DNA of 64,000 nt from Prochilodus magdalenae (GCA_024036415.1 JAMWET010003445.1:51001-115000), one strand, 5' to 3'; counted from the first letter of the stretch, positions 47,548-59,667 are shown. Translations and numbers: made by a program. Notes: generated by a model from the letters alone, not told the origin.

Positions 47548-50500
47548 GTGAGTTTCTGCGAAAATATGAAATATGAAAATGCAAAAAGAATAATTTTAGA
47601 TGCTTCCGAATTAAGGATCATGTTTAATGGAAGCCGGAGGGCATATGCTACAGCATCTGTCCGTTGGTTTCTATGGTACACTGACATGCCAAAAGTAATG
47701 GGACAGCGGTATGTATATCCTAAGTGGTGTTACCTCAGGGACGCTCGGGAGCGTCCACACTTGTATATCTTGCGAGTGAGGTTGAACACTGGCCAGTGTG
47801 CTCATGGCAAGCCGACCTAAAATGACTGGAGGCATGATAGTAAATGTCAGATGGATGGGACATGTGTCATAGAAAGCATTTCTACCCACAGTAAGCACAG
47901 CAGTGGCTGCCCATGGGCGTTTGTTGATTGTGACCAGCGGCGTCTGGCTAGCATTGTCAGCGTACTTTAGCTTCCATAGGAGCAGAAGACTCACCAGAGT
48001 GACTCTATTGACACCACATTACCGAACACAGCGACTCACCTGGGCTTATGGGTTGCTAACTGGACTCTAGAGATCTGGCAACATGCGGCATGATAGATGT
48101 CCCAGCATTTATGGTGGACAACCAGAATCCCGTACTAGAAACTGTACCGAATCCAGACACTGTTGAAGAAATAAGTGACTGTTACAGGACATTACCAGGA
48201 CTGAAGATGTGCTAAATGCTAATCTCACCAATGCTAGCTTTTGTCTTTGATAGTTTTGCTAATGCTAAGTTCTGTGTTTTTGTGCTGCTTTTAAGGACCT
48301 GTGTTCAAGTCCTCAGTTCATCATTGATGGAGCCACACGGACAGACATTTGCCAAGGAGAGCTAGGTGAGTTCTGAATCCTTTTATGCTAACCAGTGCTG
48401 GAGTGGGTAATCGGAGAGATGGCAGAATTCTGGGTGTGCTGGTAGCATTTTGAGCCACTTACAGCAAGCTAGAAGCAGTGGGAGCTTAGCAACACATTGT
48501 AGACGTAGCGTTAACGTCCAGCAGTGATGTTTACTGCCCCCAAAATGGCGGCACCAGTTGTCATGCCTGGCTGAGGCCAACGTGGCGTCTACGCATGCAT
48601 GTGTAGGCACAAGTTCCATCTCCATTTTTGCCATTTACTTAGTCTGAAAAGTCCATCTTTGGAAATTTCATGATGAGTAGGTGGGTAGGGTTGACATCGT
48701 GAGACGATAGAGTCAAGTTTCACTCTCAGCCGCACACGGATTCGTTGGTCATCTCCACTAAGACGTAAGAGGGAAGATGACCCGCTGCCATTCTGAGTTA
48801 CTCCATGACAGTCTGGCACGACACCACTGTAGTCCTTGGCCACGTTGACGTGGTGTTAGGGGCAGTCGTAGTAACAGTCTCCATGCGTCACATGTGCGGC
48901 TTGCTTACATCACATGTGCGGCTGAATGTGAAACCTGACTCAATTGTCTCATGAAGTCAAACCTACCCACCAAGCTCCACCCCCTACCACAGGAACCGTG
49001 TGAGGATGTTCAAGCTGCATGGGATGGATTATCACAGGACACCATTAGGAACCTCTACAACTCCGTATCGAGACGTCTGGGGTTAGCAAACATGGCGGCC
49101 CGACTCCACCATACTGAGAGACAGACTTCTGTATGTGTAGCTCAATAAATATTGATCATATCAGCATAAATTTATCATCAGTTATTCATCCTGGTGACCT
49201 TTATCGTTCTTCCCAACAGCACTGCAGTCCCAGACTTCCTTCTGGGTGCAACCCAACACATTTTGATAATGGGTGTACTTGGAAATCGTCGCTGTCCAAT
49301 GAAAAACATGTATCTCCATTTTTGTCCATTTTGACTTTTATGCATCATTTGAAAGCAGCCGCTGCCGTTTACACAGTGTGAGATTTGCATGATGAACGGA
49401 CCAAATGAAATGGCCCAGAAGTGCTCGGAAGGATGTCTGGTTCCATTGACTTACATTAAAATCAATGAGGTTTTTGGCCTCTCCTGTAAAGTTGCCATTT
49501 TGGAGATACTTGTTTTTCTTTGGACAGCGACGAAATGTTGTTCCATTGACTTTCATTAGAAGTTAAGTTGCCTATTTTGGAGATATGTTATTTTAAAGGT
49601 ATTAACCGCTGAGGATACAGTATTGTGGAAAGTGTCTTGACAGTATGCTTGGACTTTCCCAGGTGACTGCTGGCTGATGGCGGCTATCGCCTCTCTGACT
49701 TTGGACAAAGAGATTTTAGCACGCGTGATTCATCCTGAACAGAACTTTACGGACGACTACGCCGGGATCTTTCACTTTCAGGTGGTCATCTGAACAGGAA
49801 ATCAGAACACATGTTCCTTCTACCATACCTATACTCAACAGGGGGGTGTCTCTGAGCTAGCTGACCACCTTCCCTTAATGGTAGTAGCGGGAGGTGGGAT
49901 GGGAACATGAAACATGATGCTATTTGTTATCGTTAGCATCATCAGAAATCACAAGATGTTGTAGACTTCATTTGTCTTTTTAGATGATTGGTTTATTGAT
50001 CCCTCTGGGTTAGGGGAGAGGACACCTCCTAGGTGAAGTGGAGTTAAGTATGGGGAAAATGTAGGTGAGGTCAGTCGTTCTCTGAGTAGGGAGTTTTTAA
50101 ACCGTGTCTTGCTATTTCTGTTTACACACACAGGAACCCATCTGTGAAGTGAAACACCACATACACACTCTCTAGTGAACACACACTAGAGCAGTAAGCA
50201 CACTTGGTGGGCAGCCCTATCCACTCATCAACTCATAAGCTAACCCTTAGCAATGGGGTCAGGTTTCCTGACCTGTACTCGCTGACAGCTATGGTGGGTA
50301 AAGGACCCACTGGAACTACATGGCCTCCTCTAAATTCTGGCCTCCTCTAAATCCTCTAAATTGTTCTGTAGTGGATCTATGTGGATCTAAGGTAGGTTGA
50401 GCTCATAAAGTGATCAGTGAGTTGATGCACAACCAGCCGTCCTCCTGGAGATCCACTTGCCTGCAGACATTAGTTTCAACCTGCATCTAACATACTGCCG

Positions 50501-53500
50501 TTCCCCTAGCCTAACACTTCTGCATCTAATCCAGCCAATCCAGGTTTAGTAGTTGGATTGGGTGTGGTAGATTGTGTGAACTAAGGTAGGGGTGGGGGTT
50601 AAATTGAGAGGACAGGGCTACTAAGTGGGGACATGGGGAATGCAACATCACACTACCTTTCTCTCCACAGTTGTGGCAGTATGGGAAATGGGTGGACGTT
50701 GTCATAGATGACTTGCTGCCCACCAGAAAGGGGAAGCTGCTGTTTGTGCACTCGATGGAGAAGGATGAGTTCTGGAGCGCCCTGCTGGAGAAGGCCTATG
50801 CTAAGTGAGTGTGTGTGTGGGTTTGCACGTCGGCCCAGCTGTAGGAAAGTGTGGTTGGTTGAGACCGTGTGTTTGATTGCTGTTCAGGGTAAACGGAAGC
50901 TACGAGGCTCTTTCCGGAGGCCTGGCCACGGAAGGCTTTGTGGATTTCACTGGAGGCATTGCCGAAGCCTACAAGCTGAACAAAGCCCCTCCAAGCCTGT
51001 TTAACATCATGAAGAAAGCGCTCGGTCGCGGTTCCCTGCTGAGCAGTTCTATTTCTGTGAGTACAGCAGCATCTGTAATGTTTGGCCACTTTATTAGAAA
51101 CCCCTAACTTGTAGCTCCACATCGCTGGTGTACAGTTGGAGGCTATAGCCCATCTGTCAATGCACAGTTATTGTAACACATGACTGTACAGAGTCCATAT
51201 CGTCACTGTCCAATAAAAAACATGTAGCTCCAATTTTGTTGACTTTTATACATCATTTGAACACAGCAGCTGCCGTTTACACTGTGTGAGAATTGCATGA
51301 CGAATGGACCAACAGAAATGGCCCAAAAGTGTTTGGAAAGATGTCTGGTTCCATTGACTTGCATTCAAATATAATGTGGTTTTTGGCCTCTCCTGTAAAG
51401 TTGCCATTTTGGAGATAGCTGTTTTTCTTTGGACAGCGACAATATGCAAAGTGCGGTGAATAGCGATACAGCTTCATGCTAATGACCCGTTAGCATGGAC
51501 ATAGGATAAGATAATTGAGAAATGATGTCTCATATTAAACGTTGCTATGTTTTCGAGCAGCCCAGCACAGCAAACGAAACAGAAGCCAAGACCAAAGAGC
51601 ACCTGGTGACAACTCATGCCTATTCTATTACCGGGGCCGAAGAGGTGAGGCTCAACTCCCTGTCACACATTAGACTGTGATGTGGCTAGAGGAAGTATCA
51701 AAGGTGCAAAGAGGGGGACAGAGGGACCACGCCCCCAACCCCGCCCCCATCCTTTATTTTCATTTCTGAAAGGTGGCGACCCTAGTAAGTACACTCATCA
51801 TCAAACTGGCAGCTGCACCCAGAAGGAGGTGTGGGATTGCGGTGGTGTTGGAGAGGAGGATAAAGGTGACCAGGATCAATAACTGATGATAAATTTAGAC
51901 TGATATGATCAATATTTATTGAGCTACACATACAGAAGTCTGTCTCTCAGTATGGCGTCGGGCCGCCATGTTTGCTAACCCAACACGCCAGACGTCTCAG
52001 CATGGAGCTGTAGAGGTTCCTAATGGTGCCCTGTGATAATCCATCCCATGCAGCTTGAACATCCTCACACAGTTCCTGCAGATGGTGCGGTGGGGTGGAT
52101 GTGGAGTGACACCAGGCCTTCTGGACGTGTGACGCGTGACAACAAACCATGAGCCTTAGCGCTGAACACGGTGCCTCCACACACGGATTCCAAAGATGCC
52201 GTGCCTGAGTCACTCCATGACAGTCTGGCACGGCAACATAGCAGTCTTTGGTGACGTGGTTGATGTGGTGTTCAGGGTAGTGGTTTTGACGGTCTGTGTG
52301 CATGTAGTCATGTAGTCGACTGCTAATGGTGTTGGGACTAACAAGATGACTCATGAAGGGCATCACTGTTGCTGTCTGTATACAATCGTAGGTGTTGGGT
52401 CAGCCAGGTGCAGTGATAAGGCCCACCCCTAATTACGTCACATGTGCGGCCAATCGTCAGATGATTCCTTCTGGGTGCAGCTACTGTACGTGTGCAGCTA
52501 TTCCTTTGATGATGAGTTATATATAGATAGATATAGATATCTGGGTCTGAATGATAGTAATTAATAATGAACTACAGATGTACGGCTAAGGCCCAGTTTA
52601 GCCAGCTCATGAATTCCAGTGTGCTAACTGTAGTGGGTGCTGACCTGCCGTAGGTACATATGGGGGACAGTCGTGTGGAGCTGGTGCGTCTCAGGAACCC
52701 ATGGGGTCATATGGAATGGAACGGCGCCTGGAGTGATGGGTGAGCGTCAACGAGCTGTGACACTATGTCTACTGTTGTGGACCAGATCGATATTCCCAAC
52801 ACTGCAAGTCAGGGGTGTCCGATCTTATCCGCAAAGTGATAAGTAGGGGTGCGGGATGAAACATGATACTGGGTTATATTGGCATGGGTGAATCAAAAAA
52901 GCCAGACAATGCTCTGAAGGCAGGCTAATAAGATTCAGACTGCAGTAACTGCTAGTTCTGGTGAGTAGGAGGTTCCCTTTCATGTTCTGCCTCCTGTGGT
53001 TCTAAATCAGGAGCATCATCCTCTCTTTATCATCCACAGCTCCAAAGAGTGGGACCATGTCTTGCCGGAGGAGAAAGCCAAACTAGATCACGCAGCAGAT
53101 GATGGAGAGTTCTGGTAAGAACAGCTTGTCATTATCAGTGCACTGCAATAGGAGGTTTAGATGGGGAGCTGGATCAATGCCTTGCTACCCTTGACCTTAT
53201 CTTCCAGGGATCAGAGGTCAGGGCTTACAATGGATGCACTGCATTGGCACCAAGATGGTGGTAGCAGGTGGGGTTTGGCCGTCGATCCCTTTAGATAGGC
53301 CCTTCCTGCCCAGAGCTGGCTACAACAGGCAACAGCCATGCAGCTCCTGTACATGGTCTCTTTAGCCATCCTCCAACCGGGTTCCACTGCTAAGCCTCAC
53401 TGTGCTTCCTCAACCACTCTACTCGCCATAGTGCCCATCCAGGGTTCTGTACCCTCCGCCATGCAGACTGGAAGTCATTGGAATCATCATTCCTCATAAT

Positions 53501-56500
53501 TCCTCTCCATCCTGCTAGAAGTGATCCCACCTCTGACACCAAATGTGACGTCTTGGCAAAGAAGGACACATGAGAAACATGGCAGTTTAAGAAATGGCAG
53601 TTTCCTTAAACTCAGGAATAGTGGAGAAACCCGTCACCAGTGCTACTGAGCGGCCAAGGCATTGGCAGGTCACCAGCCATGCATCTCCTTAACATGTGAG
53701 ACACTAACACTGCCTCAGGTACCGAAAAAGCCCAGCACAAAACGGTGCAGCCAACACTTCTGCACACACAAACCGTGTTTGGAATCACCCACTTGCATAC
53801 TACACAGTAGGAAAGAAAGGCTAGTGTGTCTGACATAAGTCCCAGGATCACCTACTGAATCAGGGGACGTGTTTGGAAGTATGTGCTCGCGGGACAATGT
53901 GTTATCCCAGGATTCAACCGGAGCTGCGGAGGCAGGGGAAAGCAGGTTCTTGTTTTCCTTCTGAGGTACAAAATCATTCAGCTGTTCATGGTTTGTCTAC
54001 TCCGAGCTACTGCTTGACGCTATCTGAGTCACGCTTCCGGGATTTCCCGGCTCCTTCGCTCTCCTGGACTCAACGTCCCATAGGGCTTTGCTCGAGGATG
54101 TTGCATCCATGTGTTCCCAATTGTTCAACCAGCTCCACACCACGTCTATGGAGTTCTGAACCCAACTGATCCCAATTCACCCCAGTATTTAAGCCACACA
54201 ATCAAACGTCCTCGTTGCGAAGTTTTGCTGACCTCTGATGGAATTCTGAGCGTTTTATTCCTGTTTCCGACCTCTGGTTTCGACTCCCTTTGTCCCTGAC
54301 CCTTGCTTATCCTTTTTTGGCTTCCTTGTTGGTTATCCGTCTGGCCTTCGCCGTCCTCTTCGTTTCACTGATCATCCTCTCGCTTACTTCTTCTAACTTG
54401 TCGGCCTCGCTGCTAGTCTGTCCTGGTTCTGAGCTCTGCCTGCCCCGACTGTGTTTTATTTCTTTCCCTTGATTGTTGGTCCTTCATTGTGTGTTGTTGC
54501 TTTGTTCAAGTGTCCCATTGTTCAATAAAACCAACCTGAGCTTCAGCTCTGCTCACGTCGGTCCAAGATCTTTGTTTCTGACATAGTGTGACGTCTTACG
54601 TCAAAGGATGTTGGTGGGCGTAAAGCCTCTGAGGTTGCATTGATTCCAAACACTTAGATACTGAATAGGGTGGCCACTTTTATAATCCCCCAAAAAGGAG
54701 GACATCCCTCCCCCCAAATGATACTAGAAGAGAATTAAAATCAACCTATGTAGCACATACATGATGCTTTACTCACCTAACTGGGTGCCCAAGTGCCTGA
54801 CCCCACTCCTCCCCCCTTTATGCTGTCCTCCTTTTGAGAGTATCCACCCTACCTGTTAGGGTAGTGTTGTAGTAGCGCAACAGGTGAAGCAATATTCCTG
54901 CTCTGTTTCCCTCTCTCTTTTTCAGGATGGCGCTCTCAGACTTTGCGGGGCGGTACTCAGTGGTGGAGATCTGTAACCTGACTCCAGACGCGACCAGCAG
55001 TGAGAAGGTAGGACAATGGAACCTGTACCAGTTTGATGGAAGCTGGAAGGTGGGCTCCACAGCCGGTGGCTGCAGCAATCACCCAGGTGCCACTAAATAC
55101 ACTCACTGGCCATTTTATTGGAAACACAGACCTCCTACCACTGTTACCGTTCTGCTGTACAGCTAGAGAATATACCCCAGCCTACTTAACGTTTAGAAAG
55201 TAGGCCTACTCTGTTAGCATTGGTGACCATGCTTCTTTCCTTGTGGTGTGCCACAGGGTTCTGTTCTCGGGCTCCTTCTTTTATCTTTACTTGTGTTAGT
55301 GTTCAAACGCACAGCCTCACTACTAATAATGTGTGTTGAATGAATATAATATGACAAGGTATCAAATGTATTCCAATATGTCAGTCCTTTACATCTACAT
55401 AGGAACGCATTGCTTCTTGTTTCTCCAGCTACATTCAGCTCAAACCCCCAGTTTGTGATAAAGCTGGAGCATGTGGACCACGGTGACCAAGACGGGGGTC
55501 AGAACTGCTCGGTTCTAGTGGGTCTGATGCAGAAAGGAGGACGCAAGCAGAGAGAGTTGGGCCGTGACTACAACTTCATTGGCTTTGTCGTCTACAAAGT
55601 AAGAGTAATAACCGTATCGCTTCAGAGCAAAACTAGTTTCACAATAACTGTGTGATGCACTCAAGACTGTAGTAGTAAACAGGTTATCAAAAATAAATAC
55701 ACAGTACTCAAGAATTTACAATGTACCACCCATTTCAGCAAAGTGGACCAAGAGACAAGCATTTGATTGGTCAAGTACTTATGTCAAATGATAGCTGTCT
55801 GTGCTCTACTGGATTTTCACCTGACCTTTAGCTCTGCTCACGTCGTTCCAAAGTCTTTGTGTAACGTCTTACATTAACGGATGTTGGTGGGCGTAAAGCC
55901 TCCGAGGTTGCATTGATACTAAACGCTTAGATACTGAATAGGGTGGCAACTTTCAGAATCCCCAAAAAAGAGGATATCCCACCCCTTAAATGATACTAGA
56001 AGAGAATTAAAATCAACCTATGTAGCACATACATGATAGTTGCTACACTATATGCTCTACTGGCATTTTTTTTCTCACTGTCTGACAGACATCAGAATAA
56101 AACCAACCTGATTACCACCAATTATTTCTAGCTCTGCTCATGAGAGAGGAATTTTTTTAAGGCGTTTACTTTCTTAAAGTCAAAAGTTTGTACATTTCAA
56201 GTATTTTACTATTGCCCTTAAACTGGATGACTTGGTGGGCGTAAGCTTTTCACAAATAGTTGCCAGGAATTTTGGCCCGAGGCCGCCTTTGCCGTTTGCT
56301 TCGCCCATACTAAATCGCTTTAGATACTCCAAAACATAAGGCCACTTTGTAACCAGCAACTTTCAGAATTTCACCCAAAACTTCCTGGCTGATGTCTTGA
56401 GGATGTTCCCACATAATGTTCTTTTCAAATGCCATCTATTTTGTAAGTGAGAATTGCAGCAAAAAACCCCAACCTATGCTGCCACCCCCGTGTTTCACAG

Positions 56501-58162
56501 TTATGGTGTTTCATGAGCTTTCCTCACCAAAACGATGGGTGGAATAGATCACATTAGTGTATGTAAACTTTTGGTTTCAACTGTACATGATGCTTTACTC
56601 ACCTAACTGGGTGGAATAGATCACATTCGTGAACCAGATGGGAGCTTACTAACTGACTGGCATTTAGAGCGCCCAAGCCCACGCCACCCGCCTTTATGCT
56701 GTCCTCCTTTTGGGGGTTGGATGTCCTCCTTTTTTGGGTTATAAAAGTGGCCACCCTATCTGTTGTATGTTTCAGGTGGAGCAATATTCCAAGACTGTAG
56801 TAGTAAACAGGTTATCAAAAATAAATACACTGTACTCAAGAATTTACAATGGACAACCCAGTCACAAAGTGACCCAAGCTTTATTGAGTACTATGTACCA
56901 TGTAGGCTATTTCAGCTTTTTAAAATGGACCAAGAGACCCATTTGATTGGTCAGTTGTGTCTTAGGGGAGGGGAACTCAAATGATAGCTGCTCTGTGCTT
57001 TACTGGATAACAGGACATTGCATATATACAGCATTTTGGCTTTCAGTGTTGTCATGTTATTGTTATTCTGTGTTTGTGTTGCAGGTTCCTGATGAGGTGT
57101 GTATGACGTGTAGGACAATAGAATGACAGCAGTCTGCCTACTGTGCTTCTCCATGCTTCACCGCTGAAGACCGATATCTTAATGTTGAATTGTCCAGTGT
57201 TGGCTGGATGTGCACAGAACCAGGGCTCTGCACATTCCAATGTAGGGTTGTTAAAGATTTCCTCTTTGCATGTGCACTCTCTTTCTACAGCCCTGGAAGC
57301 CCAGGCCAGATACCTCTCCTGGTTTAAGCTGTTATAGCTGTAAAGGGTGGGCCACAATCCCCCTATTGATTAAGAATGGGATGTCACTCAGGTTCATACA
57401 CGTGTGAAGGCAGATGAGCGAATACTTTTGGGAATATAGAGTTTTTCATGTATATGTCGTATGTATGAAGGCACATGTAGGTGGTTACAGTATGGAGTGG
57501 AAGAGTAGTTCATTGGGGAAAGCTGTAAAGCTGAAAGTAGGCTCTAGTACCCTGTTGGGTTGCCTCTAGCCTGGATACAATATGTCCTATACATATCACG
57601 GTGCTGCTAGCGTCCCTCGTATCACTACTAGGGGACTGTCGTATGCCATGGCTCCCCAGATCACACCAGCAGTTGGGGCAGTGTGTGGAGGCAGGACTGA
57701 AGCCTTTACCACGACAATGCGGTTCCAGTCCTTTGGTGGTCCAGGTTTCTCGTTCACGACACCACGGCAAATGAAGACGACGGTGGTCGGTTGTCCGTGG
57801 CGGGACACGTAATGCTCCTTGTCCACCCAGATTTCCTTCTGCTAAGCGCCTGGCAATGGGCAACGTGTAAATAAATGTGGAGTGGTCTCTGACTTTTGCA
57901 CAGTCCTGAAATGCAATCAGACATCTCAGGAAATCTCACCTCGGCGTGTTCGTCTGTGTTTCAGTGTAAAGGACACACGGACGTCCACCTGAGCCCGGAG
58001 GACCTGAAGCGCCAGCGCCCGGTGGCCAAGAGCGCATTTGTGAACAGTCGCGAGGTGTGCGAGCGCTTCAGACTGGCGCTTGGAGAGTACGTCATCATTC
58101 CCTCCACCTATGAGCCCAACCATGAGGGCAGCTTCCTGCTGAGGGTCTTCTCTGAGAAATAG
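47332..58162 (+). CDS. Calpain gene C: PEF-less calpain with altered N-terminus (497 aa, 12 exons)
   Basis: Calpain-type cysteine protease. Exons: 47332-47547, 48296-48365, 49663-49781, 50671-50804, 50888-51056, 51561-51644, 52654-52739, 53040-53114, 54926-55086, 55429-55598, 57085-57096, 57965-58162. They join to 1494 nt without an internal stop, and exons 2-11 have the lengths and phases of gene B. Triad: Cys98 (GDCWLM), His255 (TTHAYS, usually KGHAYS), Asn279 (RLRNPWG). The CBSW domain is complete, but its acidic loop is less acidic than in B ([11 protein letters not shown]). Translation ends RVFSEK-stop, so the whole penta-EF-hand domain is absent and no EF-hand exon is seen up to 64000. 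The start is firm: strong Kozak context (AAAATGG) and an in-frame TAA at 47305-47307. The intact frame and splice sites argue for a working gene, not a pseudogene. Transcription is divergent from gene B. Confidence 0.92.
48296..48365 (+). CDS. Gene C exon 2
   Basis: 70 nt. [23 protein letters not shown]: the usual TRTDIRQG is TRTDICQG here (Arg to Cys), one of several changes near the active site. Confidence 0.9.
48640..49195. pseudogene. Two Tc1 fragments in opposite orientation (gene C intron 2)
   Basis: 48640-48860 reads on the minus strand ([20 protein letters not shown] block). 48950-49195 reads on the plus strand: [21 protein letters not shown], the Tc1 C-terminus. Confidence 0.65.
49287..49532. 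mobile_element. MITE family Y copy 2 (gene C intron 2)
   Basis: Ends CGTCGCTGTCCAATGAAAAA and TTTTTCTTTGGACAGCGACG are inverted complements over about 30 bp. 246 bp long. Confidence 0.85.
49663..49781 (+). CDS. Gene C exon 3 (catalytic Cys98)
   Basis: 119 nt, [19 protein letters not shown] to [10 protein letters not shown] acceptor and GTGGTC donor. The Trp after the Cys is intact. Confidence 0.94.
50080..50300 (-). repeat. SINE family 1, inverted diverged copy
   Basis: TGAAGTGAAACACCACATAC, AGTAAGCACACTTGG and GGGCAGCCCTATCCA are complements of parts of the 28055-28350 copy. Confidence 0.5.
51201..51440. mobile_element. MITE family Y copy 3 (gene C intron 5)
   Basis: Ends CGTCACTGTCCAATAAAAAA and TTTTTCTTTGGACAGCGAC. 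240 bp, closely similar to copy 2. Confidence 0.85.
51561..51644 (+). CDS. Gene C exon 6 (catalytic His255)
   Basis: 84 nt, including [17 protein letters not shown]. The Lys-Gly before the catalytic His in gene B is Thr-Thr here. Confidence 0.92.
51890..52515 (-). pseudogene. Tc1-like transposase copy (gene C intron 6)
   Basis: The minus-strand frame carries [20 protein letters not shown] and the ending SKHGGPTPY, the C-terminus of the same Tc1 family as at 3740-4340. The upstream parts are shifted or missing. Confidence 0.7.
52654..52739 (+). CDS. Gene C exon 7 (catalytic Asn279)
   Basis: 86 nt, including [20 protein letters not shown], with Asn and the following Pro-Trp intact. Confidence 0.93.
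54025..54583 (+). mobile_element. LTR copy related to 37432-37910 (gene C intron 8)
   Basis: TCACGCTTCCGGGATTTCCC at the 5' end, CAATAAAACCAACCTGAG and TTTCTGACA at the 3' end. The target duplication is not evident. Confidence 0.6.
54550..57010. repeat. Nested segment duplications in gene C introns 8 and 10
   Basis: 54550-54780 recurs at 55835-56040 (GATGTTGGTGGGCGTAAAGC, AGATACTGAATAGGGTGGC, TGATACTAGAAGAGAATTAA). 55660-55800 recurs at 56790-57000 (CAAGACTGTAGTAGTAAACA, AAAATAAATACAC-GTACTCA). Exons 9 and 10 lie between the first two copies and are not themselves duplicated. Confidence 0.85.
57085..57096 (+). CDS. Gene C 12-nt microexon 11 (VPDE)
   Basis: GTTCCTGATGAG between TTGCAG and GTGTGT. 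Same length, position and residues as gene B exon 11. Confidence 0.88.
57530..57870. other. Unassigned moderately GC-rich stretch in gene C intron 11
   Basis: Both strands are open for 75-117 codons, without recognisable motifs or splice context. Probably an old transposon piece. Confidence 0.3.
57965..58162 (+). CDS. Gene C terminal exon 12, ends at the CBSW/PEF border
   Basis: 65 codons plus TAG. Aligned to gene B exon 12 (one residue longer), the stop replaces the Gln after the Glu-Lys. The sequence continues CTCAG at 58169-58173, but the ancestral donor GT is AC at 58174-58175. Confidence 0.92.
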   Translation, partial: CKGHTDVHLSPEDLKRQRPVAKSAFVNSREVCERFRLALGEYVIIPSTYEPNHEGSFLLRVFSEK

Positions 58163-58326
58163 ACCACCCTCAGACACAAGGATGGCATGAGACCCTCCTG
58201 AAGGATAAGGAACCTCCTGGAAATCTGCCTTGTGGTTTTGTTATACTGCTTGAATGGAATTACAGAAGTGAGTTACATACAGAATTATAGATATTGAATT
58301 GTGCACATGTACCTTAATGCTAGTTG

Positions 58327-58332
58327 TATAAA
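58327..58332 (+). promoter_or_regulatory. Possible gene C poly(A) signal (TATAAA variant)
   Basis: TATAAA 165 nt past the stop, followed by a T/G-rich stretch. No AATAAA or ATTAAA was noticed close by. Weak. Confidence 0.25.
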
Positions 58333-58784
58333 ACATCCTGTATACATTCGGTATTGATGAGTCAGAGTCTTCTTGCCTTGGTTCTGGTGATAGCACTGTC
58401 TCACGTAGTGAGTTAGCAAGCTAATTAGTAAGCTATTTCTAGAATTATTTATTTACACTGTTCCAATATTCCCATGTTCCCAAATTCCCTGACTTTTCCG
58501 ACTTTCACTGACTAAAAAATGAATTTCCACGATCTATAAAGAACAGGCTAAGTGGACTGAAGCGATTGCTAGTTATTGATGAGCAGGAAGGGGATAAGTG
58601 GGCACTGAAACATGCGAGAATATAATACTCTACAAACTAAACTCCCTGTTAGTCCGATAGTCTGGCTCAGATCCCACTATTTTTCCTAATTCCAGGATTT
58701 TCCCGAAAATTCCATGATCCGTGGAAACACTGTATAAGCTGCCACCCAAGATAGTATTGTGAATATCATAGTAGAACTTACATT

Positions 58785-58985
58785 TACGGCGTTTAGCTGA
58801 CGCTCTTATCCACAGCGACAAGGCTAATCATATCACAGGTAGGCCAGTGGAGTGTTAGGAGTCTTGCCCAAGGACTCTTACTGGTGTACCATAGCAGACC
58901 GGGAATCGAACCCCACATTGGATGGTAGCTTCCTGGTGGGTAGTGGTGTTATCCACTCTACCACACCGACCTTACCTTAGAGACT
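58785..58985 (-). repeat. SINE family 2, inverted copy
   Basis: CATTTACGGCGTTTAGCTGA, GACGCTCTTATCC, GAGTCTTGCCCAAGGACTC and the complement of the B box (GGGAATCGAACCCC). Confidence 0.65.
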
Positions 58986-59667
58986 TACATATGGACTTAA
59001 ACAGGCATTTGGAAGAGCTGTCACTGCCAGTGAAGGACCCCATCATTTGCCTCAGACCTGAAACACTTATACAGATGGCAAGAACGTTAGCTGGAAGACC
59101 ATGGAAAACAACGCTGGTGGACGACAAAAGGAAAACCTTCCACAACGTTTCCCCAGATAAAGAACACCCTCTTCAGCTTGCCTAGAGCAAAAACGCCCTC
59201 CAGGAGGTAGGCATATCTGTGTCAAAGCCAACCCCTTCAAAGAGAAGTATTCCCCAGGGAACTAGAGAGGGTTTACCACAACAGGTAAACCACGGGTAGG
59301 CCTCAGAAACGAGGAGCATGTCTAAACGACAGCCTGCACTGTTCTAGAACAGAGGCGAGCGTTTCCACCTTCTTCTCGAGGCGCTGAACAGTTGTCCTTT
59401 ATTGTGTGCAACAGCTCACTCTTCCTTCTGTAGCGCCCCTACACCGGTTCACGGTAAAGATCTAAACCTGGCAAATGTTCTGTTAGGGCGCCCTGGGTTC
59501 TGTTAACGTGGTTTAGTAGCTCTGAGTTAATTTACTGGGTATTTATGGATTGATTCTAGCTTAAAGATTGCAAAAAGTATACACTGGTGGTGCCTCCAAT
59601 CACTTAAGTAAACATGAACTGTACTAGTACCCTCTTCTGATGAAATAAACAGCACTTAGAAAACTTA

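Noticed and set aside
57510..57863. 117-codon minus-strand open frame in gene C intron 11
   Set aside because: No motif, no splice partners, and an equally open opposite strand; most likely transposon debris.
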